Below are positions 1 to 4,274 of a stretch of DNA of 25,180 nt, piece by piece. The position numbers were made by a program, and so were the translations under genes. Positions within the stretch are counted from its first letter, which is position 1; every line of letters starts with the position of its first letter. The notes under the pieces are model-generated. The model was not told where the DNA came from, did not search any database, and was given only the letters and a program-made list of their open reading frames with translations. The stretch is taken from IMG/VR virus record IMGVR_UViG_3300037225_000072, positions 1 to 25,180 of that record, one strand, 5' to 3'. Source of the DNA: a virus.

Positions 1-20
1 GGACCCGGACCCGTCGAGAG

Positions 21-296
21 TTACTTCGAGGACAGCCATTTCTTCTCGTCCGTGTCGATGATGCTGATAACCGCTCGGCAGGGAATACGGGCAGTCCCCA
101 CGGGGTCCAGCTTCGTCTTGCTCGTAGGTCCGTTCAGGGCAAGCTCGCCGAGGCCGTTCGTCGTCCCCCAATATCGGATGTTTTTCGCATCCTCCACCGT
201 GGCGAACTCCCCGTCCCACGTCATCCTTCCGACGTAGACGAATCCACGGTCAGCGACCACGATGCAGTAGCCAGTGCGGATCGTTTTCGTTTCCAT
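21..296 (-). CDS. Small phage protein, 91 aa, of a family with a GPT motif (DUF6948-like); unknown function
   Basis: The product (METKTIRTGYCIVVADRGFV...) has a small beta-rich fold by appearance. It contains a block of the form IRYWGTTNGLGELALNGPTS followed by KTKLDPVG, which I have seen as a conserved pattern in small phage proteins; I believe it is the family called DUF6948, but cannot check. No catalytic residues, membrane segment or signal peptide are evident. The ATG at 296 lies five bases after AGGAGGTA. The gene has its own consensus promoter beyond the late-operon terminator, so it may be expressed early or in a way separate from the structural genes. A role in early takeover or as a moron gene is possible (inference). 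Confidence 0.65.
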   Translation of the reverse strand: METKTIRTGYCIVVADRGFVYVGRMTWDGEFATVEDAKNIRYWGTTNGLGELALNGPTSKTKLDPVGTARIPCRAVISIIDTDEKKWLSSK

Positions 297-300
297 TGGT

Positions 301-338
301 ACCTCCTAAGATAGAGAGATTATACCATATCAGGAGGT
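301..338 (-). promoter_or_regulatory. Anti-SD/SD inverted repeat enclosing the -10 box
   Basis: ACCTCCT (338-332, minus strand) is the exact complement of the SD AGGAGGT (307-301); pairing can extend to nine pairs with one G-U wobble. The -10 box of the promoter lies in the loop. Read-through RNA would contain both arms and could hide the SD, while RNA started at the local promoter would contain only the SD. Confidence 0.6.
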
Positions 339-347
339 TGATGTCAA
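319..347 (-). promoter_or_regulatory. Consensus sigma-70 promoter for the 91-aa gene
   Basis: TTGACA (347-342) and TATAAT (324-319) match the sigma-70 consensus exactly and are separated by exactly 17 bases. A TG precedes the -10 box (TGGTATAAT), and an A/T-rich palindrome (350-369) lies directly upstream and could act as an UP element or operator. The predicted start is near 312, about 16 bases before the ATG at 296. Confidence 0.9.
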
Positions 348-374
348 AAGAAAAATACGATTATTTTTCTACAT

Positions 375-416
375 AAAAAGGAAGGGGCGACCCGGGAGGT
401 AGCGCCGGATCACCCC
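375..416 (-). terminator. Intrinsic terminator after the lysis genes
   Basis: On the minus strand GGGGTG (416-411) pairs with CGCCCC (389-384), with one G-U wobble; inside, CCGG and CCGG can pair. A T-rich run (TTCCTTTTT, 383-375) follows. It lies about 60 bases after the stop of the spanin-like gene and upstream of the independent promoter at 319-347, so it would separate the late operon from the last gene. Confidence 0.55.
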
Positions 417-478
417 GAGGAACGCCCACATCACCGGGGAAGGTTACCCAGCGCCTGTGAACGTGGCGACCGAAGATT

Positions 479-1060
479 TTACTTCCAGGCGCCGAGCGAG
501 TGTCCAGTGATGTAGACCGCCTCCCCCGCCGCCAGTAGTCCAAGTCCGTAGAGTCCGATCCGTAGAATCCCATTCTGGAGCTCCAGTGCCTTCGCGTCAA
601 CCTGGGCCTTTGATAGCTTGGCTTCCAGCTCCGTCACCTGAGATTCCAATTTCACTTGCAGCGCGACTACTGAAGTCTGCGAGTCGGCCAATTGCTGCTT
701 CAGCTTCCGGATATCCTCCAAGAGCTGCTGTAAGTATGTCGTTGAGTCTCCCGAGTGCGCTGTCACGCTCGCCAGCAAGTCGTCGTATTTCTGCGTCGCG
801 TCCGCCAAGTTGTTTTCGATAATCTGCTTCTGCGCTAAGGCGTCCGTCAATGCTTGCTGTGATGCTTTGGACTGTGCCCTGATTATCGCCAAGTCGATCT
901 GCGATTGCGCGTAGTCCTGCGGCGTCAGCTTTTGCGTTGTCGATGACGAGCTGCTTGGCGTCGGCGAGTTGCTTGTTGAGGTCTGCGCCTGAACGAGCGG
1001 CGAAGTGCAGAGCAAGAGCACCGCACAGAACAGCGCCGAGGAGAAACGAGGGTATCGCAA
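479..1060 (-). CDS. Coiled-coil protein with signal peptide and C-terminal membrane span, u-spanin-like, 193 aa
   Basis: This frame encodes a signal peptide (RYPRFSSALFCAVLLLCTSP then LVQA), a Ser/Thr/Pro-rich linker, and a Gln/Leu/Lys coiled coil (residues ~50-160, LQQLLEDIRKLKQQLADSQT). A C-terminal membrane segment follows at ~163-186 (NGILRIGLYGLGLLAAGEAV). An outer N-terminus plus inner-membrane C-terminus is the topology of unimolecular spanins such as T1 gp11, which fuse inner and outer membranes. The Cys in LLLC is a poor lipobox (no Gly/Ala/Ser at -1), and VQA|Q fits signal peptidase I better. The only start is TTG at 1060, with no well-spaced SD, 16 bases after the upstream stop, so re-initiation is probable. 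Third positions are GC-rich and the last ~118 bases are unique to this frame, which argues it is real. Confidence 0.62.
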   Translation of the reverse strand: MRYPRFSSALFCAVLLLCTSPLVQAQTSTSNSPTPSSSSSTTQKLTPQDYAQSQIDLAIIRAQSKASQQALTDALAQKQIIENNLADATQKYDDLLASVTAHSGDSTTYLQQLLEDIRKLKQQLADSQTSVVALQVKLESQVTELEAKLSKAQVDAKALELQNGILRIGLYGLGLLAAGEAVYITGHSLGAWK

Positions 1061-1079
1061 CCTTCCACCAGCCTTTCAT
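597..1079 (-). CDS. Rz-like inner-membrane spanin candidate, 160 aa (overlaps the next gene)
   Basis: The ATG at 1079 overlaps the previous stop (ATGA), as for most genes here. The product has a single N-terminal membrane segment (residues 6-27, KVAIPSFLLGAVLCGALALHF) followed by a long charged helix (ADLNKQLADAKQLVIDNAKA and onward), the layout of an i-spanin (Rz), which links the inner membrane to the outer-membrane partner during lysis. Of its 483 bases, 464 are shared with the frame at 479-1060. By eye its third codon positions are less GC-rich than those of the other frame, and its C-terminal third is Gly/Ala/Arg-rich, so it may be partly or wholly spurious despite the good start. Confidence 0.45.
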   Translation of the reverse strand: MKGWWKVAIPSFLLGAVLCGALALHFAARSGADLNKQLADAKQLVIDNAKADAAGLRAIADRLGDNQGTVQSITASIDGRLSAEADYRKQLGGRDAEIRRLAGERDSALGRLNDILTAALGGYPEAEAAIGRLADFSSRAASEIGISGDGAGSQAIKGPG

Positions 1080-1276
1080 ACGGGGGGGTGCCTGTCCATT
1101 GATGTCAGTCCGAGAAGGGTCGTACCGGTGATGAACATCGTCATCGTGAGCGCGGAGTCATACCTCTTCTCGAAAAACCCGGCTAGGAATCCGAAGTACG
1201 ACACCAGCGCGGCACCGAGAAGCGCCGCCCCAAACATCGCCCTCTTTCCGTTGTGGTCACGGAAGAACTTCATCAT
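1076..1276 (-). CDS. Two-span membrane protein, 66 aa; holin-like
   Basis: The ATG at 1276 overlaps the previous stop (ATGA); a second ATG follows at once. The protein has a basic N-terminus (MMKFFRDHNGKR) and two membrane segments, 13-35 (AMFGAALLGAALVSYFGFLAGFF) and 41-60 (ALTMTMFITGTTLLGLTS), joined by a short charged turn (EKRYD). It ends in MDRHPPV. Its size and topology are those of class II holins, and it lies directly upstream of the spanin-like genes, overlapping the first of them by ATGA. With the 132-aa protein it could form a holin/antiholin pair. No sequence family is recognised. Confidence 0.6.
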   Translation of the reverse strand: MMKFFRDHNGKRAMFGAALLGAALVSYFGFLAGFFEKRYDSALTMTMFITGTTLLGLTSMDRHPPV

Positions 1277-1671
1277 GTCCGGGTTACCGCCGAGATCACC
1301 GCCAAAACCAGCGTGAGGACCCCGCAACCGAGAGCTCCCCAAGGATCCCCGATGATGAGCTGACGAATGCCGATCACGAACGAGGCGAGCGCAATCAGCC
1401 TCTTGCTGGAAAATTTGCTCCGGCCGTTCGCGTCCGCCGGGGAGTCGAGGAACTGGAAGAAGGTCATCAGCCACACCCACACGGCGCGGACCCCGTTCCA
1501 GAACTTCCCCAGGTCCTTCGCCACCGTCTTCTCCGCGCCGGAAGTCGCCGCCACGATGGGGCCGATGATGTCCTGCACGTCCTTGCCGATCAGCGCCGCC
1601 TCTGCCCTCGCCTTCTCCAGCACCGCGCGCCCTCCGGCTTCAAACTCGTCGTAGATTTCCTTCTCTGTCAT
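1273..1671 (-). CDS. Small membrane protein, 132 aa; holin-like or envelope protein
   Basis: The ATG at 1671 lies about eight bases after AGGAGGT. The first 55 residues are soluble and helical (EIYDEFEAGGRAVLEKARAE), then hydrophobic segments follow at about 60-75 (VRAVWVWLMTFFQFL), 90-107 (RLIALASFVIGIRQLII) and 111-130 (WGALGCGVLTLVLAVISAVT). A basic SKFSSKR stretch precedes the last pair, which form a likely hairpin in the membrane. The 'S-S-K-R-L-I-A-L-x-S-F' beginning of the membrane part is common in phage holin-like proteins. It overlaps the next gene by ATGA and heads the spanin operon, so a role in lysis is likely but inferred. Confidence 0.6.
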   Translation of the reverse strand: MTEKEIYDEFEAGGRAVLEKARAEAALIGKDVQDIIGPIVAATSGAEKTVAKDLGKFWNGVRAVWVWLMTFFQFLDSPADANGRSKFSSKRLIALASFVIGIRQLIIGDPWGALGCGVLTLVLAVISAVTRT

Positions 1672-1707
1672 GGGATGCTACCTCCTGAAGTGTTGAGATA
1701 CACGTCG

Positions 1708-1734
1708 AGGCGGGGACCCAAGAAATCCCCGCCT
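1708..1734 (-). terminator. Perfect 9-bp hairpin before the membrane-protein operon (no U tract)
   Basis: AGGCGGGGA (1734-1726 on the minus strand) pairs exactly with TCCCCGCCT (1716-1708), loop of nine bases. No U run follows on either strand, so it may be a weak terminator, an mRNA stabiliser or a processing site rather than an intrinsic terminator. It lies 36 bases before the ATG at 1671. Confidence 0.4.
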
Positions 1735-1739
1735 GACGG

Positions 1740-1919
1740 CTAGCCTTTCGGCTTCGGTGAAGTATCTAGTACTTCTTTCCGTGGCGCTTCCGGCGTTCGG
1801 CCATGAGCTTCATCTGGAACTCCTTTCTTGAAGGTGAGCGGCCTCGTAGCCACTCGCACGACCCTTGGTCGTGGCCCGTTGTGAATCGGCGGCAGATCAC
1901 CGTCGAGCCTTGAAATCAC
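1740..1919 (-). CDS. Possible small gene, 59 aa, unknown
   Basis: A GTG overlaps the previous stop (GTGA), the same coupling used by the gene after the portal. The frame encodes a basic, Pro-rich protein starting MISRLDGDLPPIHNGPRPRV and ending DTSPKPKG, and it stops just before the hairpin at 1708-1734. I do not recognise it. Two other readings of this DNA compete. One is a 44-codon frame from the GTG at 1897 to 1766 with an AAGG site seven bases upstream and more GC-rich third positions. The other is a 15-codon end of that frame that has its own strong SD. Only one is likely to matter. Confidence 0.4.
   Translation of the reverse strand: MISRLDGDLPPIHNGPRPRVVRVATRPLTFKKGVPDEAHGRTPEAPRKEVLDTSPKPKG
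1766..1813 (-). CDS. Possible 15-residue basic peptide with strong ribosome site (or end of a 44-aa frame)
   Basis: AAAGGAG lies six bases before the ATG at 1813, an excellent ribosome site, but the frame encodes only MKLMAERRKRHGKKY before TAG. The same frame is open upstream to a GTG at 1897, giving a 44-residue protein with two Cys and one His in its first half. It overlaps the 59-codon frame at 1740-1919. Whether the short or the 44-residue form is made cannot be decided by eye. Confidence 0.3.
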   Translation of the reverse strand: MKLMAERRKRHGKKY

Positions 1920-2224
1920 CAGACTCTCTTGTCCTGGGGACCGTGGTACTGCTCCACAGTGCCGCGGCCTCCGTCGATGGTTGTCTGCTGCCGGAAAGGC
2001 TGCTGTCGGACCATCTCCTTGTCCCTCTTCGCCTCGTCGAACCATTTCTGGTAGTGAAGCCCGCAGAGGAACATCGGTTTCCCGTATGCGTACGCGAAGT
2101 GAAGCCCATCCCGGCTTGAGCACTTCTCGCAGAAGGTCTTGGAGGACGGGTTGAAACGCCCGTCCCCCGGAACCTTCAAGGTCTGCAACCTGACGTGATT
2201 CCCGCCAGGAGTGAACCGAGGCAA
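1916..2224 (-). CDS. Small Cys/His-rich (zinc-ribbon-like) protein, paralogue of the one at 23773-23985
   Basis: The product has a TFCEKC pair and, 18 residues later, FLCGLHYQKW, giving the same C-x2-C...C-x2-H layout and flanking FNPSSKT and Trp as the 70-aa protein near the terminase. The annotated start is a TTG at 2224 three bases after the previous stop, with GAGGG upstream; a TTG 15 codons further in is also possible and would align the two paralogues better. The C-terminal third is Gln/Arg-rich and specific to this copy (VRQQPFRQQTTIDGGRG). Zinc binding is inferred from residue spacing. The function is unknown. It overlaps the next possible gene by GTGA. Confidence 0.62.
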   Translation of the reverse strand: MPRFTPGGNHVRLQTLKVPGDGRFNPSSKTFCEKCSSRDGLHFAYAYGKPMFLCGLHYQKWFDEAKRDKEMVRQQPFRQQTTIDGGRGTVEQYHGPQDKRVW

Positions 2225-2227
2225 GGG

Positions 2228-2896
2228 TTAGACCCTCGCCAGCTCGTAGGTCAGTTCCACCGCGTACAACGCCGTGGAGGTGGCCGCCTGCGTGGTCAGC
2301 GAGAGGGCCGCGTTCGGAGCAACGCCCATGTCGCCGTCGTACATGATGGAGAGCTGGATCTCCGCGATGACCGCCGCGACGGTTCCCGTGAACAGTGTGA
2401 TCCCGGCAGGGGACCAGAACACGGGGGCCGCGGTGTAGGTGTTGATCGCCGGCGCCCAGAAGGCGTTCACGGTGTCCGTGGCCGGAGTTCCACCCGCGAG
2501 GGCATTGACGATCGCGACCTTGGTGAAGGTGGCGATGGGTCCGCCCGTAGCGATTGCCGCACCAGCGCCCAGCGTCGAGCACCAGTACAGTGCACCGGGG
2601 GCGTCCGTTCCCGAGACACGGGCCAGCGTGAGCTGGGCGAACTCGGCATTGTAGATCCCTCCCGCGGGGACCCACAGCGTGGGATGGTTTCCCGTGGTGG
2701 CCGAGATGATGAGGGCGATGCCCGCCGTCAGCGTGGTGGCCTTGTACACGAGACCCCTCGAAAGGCCCTCGTAGTACTTGCCGTGCGATTCCTGCATGAC
2801 CATGGACGAATCACGGCTCGCCCTGATCCCGAAGTTGCCCTGGAAACCGTCGTTGACGATCGTGGGGCCTATGTTGCCCTGAAAACTGAAACCCAT
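2228..2896 (-). CDS. Beta-rich protein of unknown function, 222 aa; probably a virion protein
   Basis: The ATG at 2896 lies nine bases after AGGAGG. The protein begins MGFSFQGNIGPTIVNDGFQG and continues with YYEGLSRGLVYKATTLTAGI. It is then low in charge, rich in Ala/Gly/Thr/Val, with strands such as HPTLWVPAGGIYNAEFAQLT and GITLFTGTVAAVIAEIQLSI. There are no enzyme motifs, signal peptide or membrane spans. The style is that of phage capsid or tail surface proteins (head fibre or decoration), but I cannot assign it. Together with the gene at 2954-3403 it forms a unit with its own promoter, apart from the main structural block, so it may be an exchangeable surface module. Confidence 0.68.
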   Translation of the reverse strand: MGFSFQGNIGPTIVNDGFQGNFGIRASRDSSMVMQESHGKYYEGLSRGLVYKATTLTAGIALIISATTGNHPTLWVPAGGIYNAEFAQLTLARVSGTDAPGALYWCSTLGAGAAIATGGPIATFTKVAIVNALAGGTPATDTVNAFWAPAINTYTAAPVFWSPAGITLFTGTVAAVIAEIQLSIMYDGDMGVAPNAALSLTTQAATSTALYAVELTYELARV

Positions 2897-2911
2897 TTAG
2901 AGTTTCCTCCT

Positions 2912-2932
2912 GGGGGCTTGACCCCCGTCAAG
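2912..2932 (-). promoter_or_regulatory. Two mutually exclusive short hairpins just before a ribosome site
   Basis: On the minus strand CTTGAC (2932-2927) pairs with GTCAAG (2922-2917), while GGGGG (2926-2922) can instead pair with CCCCC (2916-2912). The second hairpin ends directly against the AGGAGG SD of the gene at 2228-2896. Only one of the two can form at a time. Confidence 0.35.
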
Positions 2933-2953
2933 ATACGACACCGGCAACGCCGG

Positions 2954-3403
2954 CTAGAAGCTGAACCCGCCCACGTTCACAGCCCCCTGGTTGGGAATGT
3001 CCAACCCGAGCTCCGAGAACATGATAATGAGCATCTGGAGCATCTGGGTGTTCGGGTCGGCCAAATTGACCAGACCGTCCACTTCGAGCTGCACCACCCC
3101 CCCCTGGCTCGCCGTGGCGAGGATCGTCTCACCGTTGACGAGGTTCCCCTGCAACAGGATCTGGACTACGGGAACGCTCGGCGAGATCCCGGCGAGGGCC
3201 GCGATGGTCCCGCTTGCGATCACGTTGTTCAGGGAGTCCTGAAAAATCGTGTAGTTCACGGGGATGTTGGCGGTGTTGGTCAGAAGGAACCCGTAGAGCT
3301 GGACACCCGTGGGGTTCGTCACGGAGTACATCTTGTACGGGTTGGGGCTGGAAGAGGCGGGAATCGCCTCAGAACCCAGAACTATCGTCCCTGAAATCGG
3401 CAT
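2954..3403 (-). CDS. Beta-rich protein of unknown function, 149 aa; probably structural
   Basis: I start it at the ATG at 3403, eight bases after GGAGGG; the upstream in-frame ATGs lie in the promoter. The protein begins MPISGTIVLGSEAIPASSSP and has alternating hydrophobic strands such as VQLYGFLLTNTANIPVNYTIF and GGVVQLEVDGLVNL, and a Met-rich helix (TQMLQMLIIMFSELGL). It ends in QGAVNVGGFSF. There is no signal peptide; the composition (Gly, Ser, Thr, Val, Asn, few charges) is that of a virion surface or decoration protein. I know no family for it. It is followed after 57 bases by another beta-rich protein of similar type, and the two may act together. Confidence 0.65.
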   Translation of the reverse strand: MPISGTIVLGSEAIPASSSPNPYKMYSVTNPTGVQLYGFLLTNTANIPVNYTIFQDSLNNVIASGTIAALAGISPSVPVVQILLQGNLVNGETILATASQGGVVQLEVDGLVNLADPNTQMLQMLIIMFSELGLDIPNQGAVNVGGFSF

Positions 3404-3423
3404 TCTCGTGCCCTCCTGCATAC

Positions 3424-3451
3424 AAAGTATCATGCCGGTGGGGCCTGTCAA
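3424..3451 (-). promoter_or_regulatory. Sigma-70-type promoter for the 149-aa gene
   Basis: A perfect -35 TTGACA (3451-3446) is followed after 16 bases by TACTTT (3429-3424), which is preceded by TGA, giving an extended but weak -10 box. The predicted start is close to 3417, and the ATG of the next gene is at 3403 with GGAGGG in between. The AT-rich region upstream could supply regulator sites. Confidence 0.5.
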
Positions 3452-3502
3452 CGCCGTTTCTTTACGTCAGTCTGTGTGTATCAGAAAGACCCATAGTGAG
3501 TT

Positions 3503-3538
3503 GTTTTGTCCATCACGACCTAAGTTTTGTCCATCACG
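3503..3538. repeat. Two 15-bp direct repeats, 21-bp period
   Basis: GTTTTGTCCATCACG occurs at 3503-3517 and again at 3524-3538, exactly two helical turns apart. On the minus strand the unit is CGTGATGGACAAAAC. The spacing would place bound proteins on the same DNA face, so an operator or activator site is possible. The second copy overlaps the stop of the 22-codon ORF. Confidence 0.8.
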
Positions 3539-3602
3539 TAAAAATCCATGCCACGATGAAGAACGCGGCGTAGAGCAAAAGGAACATCACGAAGTACTTC
3601 AT
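3534..3602 (-). CDS. Possible 22-residue membrane peptide
   Basis: The ATG at 3602 opens a 22-codon frame ending at TGA (3534-3536). The product is a single hydrophobic helix with a basic start (MKYFVMFLLLYAAFFIVAWI, then FT). It has no SD sequence, but an extended -10 box lies seven bases upstream, so a leaderless mRNA is possible. Small single-span peptides occur in phage lysis and superinfection-control loci, and it lies between the lysis pair and the next operon. The frame is short enough to arise by chance, so confidence is low. Confidence 0.33.
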   Translation of the reverse strand: MKYFVMFLLLYAAFFIVAWIFT

Positions 3603-3608
3603 ACGTTG

Positions 3609-3617
3609 ATTGTACCA
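3609..3617 (-). promoter_or_regulatory. Extended -10 box upstream of the 22-codon ORF
   Basis: The minus strand reads TGGTACAAT, one base from the TGGTATAAT of the two other promoters. No convincing -35 box is present. The ATG of the tiny ORF begins seven bases after the box, so a transcript from here would start at or next to the ATG. Confidence 0.42.
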
Positions 3618-3815
3618 CAAAAAATCACTACCCATCATAAGAATATTTATATATTCTGTGCATACTTATACATGGATATCCATACAATCCGCGCATACAT
3701 ATTTCATATTGACACACACTTCAACCTGTGCCCGAATCTAGTAGCCAGCACTCCTACAACTCCAACCAAGATACCGCTCAGGGCGCGCGGGCGCTCAGAG
3801 GTTTACAGGGATAGC

Positions 3816-4274
3816 TTAGACAATCTTGACGATTACCTTCTCCACGAGAGTCCAGAACTTCGACATGATATCGGGCCGGTTCATGGAGTCCCACGCTACA
3901 TTCTGTTCGACGCTGGTGAACGGACGGCCGTCGCCAACTACGAAGTGAAACCCGCCGATGTTTGACAGTGACCCCTTCAGGATCTCCTTCTCGTCGTCCT
4001 CGCACTGGTAGGATGCGCCTGCGATTCTGGAGAACTGGAGAGGGTACTTCACCACGGTCTCGCTGGAGGGCAGGCAGGCGAGGAAGCGCGACCAGGATCG
4101 TATCGTGCAGTCGGGGTCGAGGATCTTCTGCGTAATGAGGGAGGCCACGAGCTCGTTGACCATCTCCGGGGTGTACTCGTCGGGCAACAGGTAGATTCCG
4201 TCGAGGACCGCGCAGGCGTACTTCTCTTCGGTCATCGTCAGCAGAGGGTCGGTCTGCCACCATCCCGAAATCAT
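3816..4274 (-). CDS. Probable C39-like (papain-fold) cysteine peptidase; endolysin candidate, 152 aa
   Basis: The pattern suggests a bacterial or phage C39-like domain. An N-terminal WWQTDPLL stretch (compare 'Q-x-D-P-x-W') is followed by EKYACAVLDGIYLL with a possible nucleophile Cys21, in the position of the 'Y-G-C-x-x-T-S' motif. Near the end are GGFHFVVGDG with a possible catalytic His110 and NVAWDSMN with Asp129, matching 'H-F-V-x-V-x-G ... x-D-P/S'. Cys-His-Asp in this order and spacing fits papain-like peptidases used as endolysins or peptidoglycan endopeptidases. The ATGA overlap with a holin-like membrane gene supports lysis. No other endolysin is visible in the window. The call is tentative, as the motifs are degenerate and the residues between are not conserved by eye. 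Confidence 0.5.
   Translation of the reverse strand: MISGWWQTDPLLTMTEEKYACAVLDGIYLLPDEYTPEMVNELVASLITQKILDPDCTIRSWSRFLACLPSSETVVKYPLQFSRIAGASYQCEDDEKEILKGSLSNIGGFHFVVGDGRPFTSVEQNVAWDSMNRPDIMSKFWTLVEKVIVKIV

Larger units (their letters stand above)
3452..3815. other. AT-rich intergenic region with repeats, palindromes and a tiny membrane ORF
   Basis: This 364-base stretch separates the lysis pair from the next operon and is visibly richer in A/T than the coding DNA. It holds a tiny ORF at 3534-3602 with its own -10 box, two 15-bp direct repeats (3503-3538), a T7-promoter-like core (3490-3502) and a perfect 12-bp palindrome ATGGATATCCAT (3672-3683). It also has an inverted repeat GAATAT/ATATTC (3641-3656) and a CTCAG...CTCAG direct repeat in GC-rich sequence near 3776-3802. 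A plus-strand open frame spans it but runs antisense through genes at both ends and is not supported. Confidence 0.6.

Noticed and set aside
361-478. About 39 codons open downstream of the spanin-like gene in a third frame
   Set aside because: No ATG, GTG or TTG opens it near 478 and the terminator hairpin lies within it; it could be a relic but I cannot support a gene.
2195-3394. 399-codon plus-strand open frame
   Set aside because: It lies opposite two minus-strand genes with good ribosome sites; the Arg/Gly/Val/Asp composition is typical of antisense frames in GC-rich DNA.
3710-3830. Short hydrophobic frame (LVGVVGVLATRFGHRLK) in the intergenic region
   Set aside because: Only a TTG start without SD or promoter; too short to separate from chance.
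3309-3965. 218-codon plus-strand open frame across the AT-rich intergenic region
   Set aside because: It is antisense to real genes at both ends, has no SD, and encodes a Cys/His-rich mixture without fold-like patterns.
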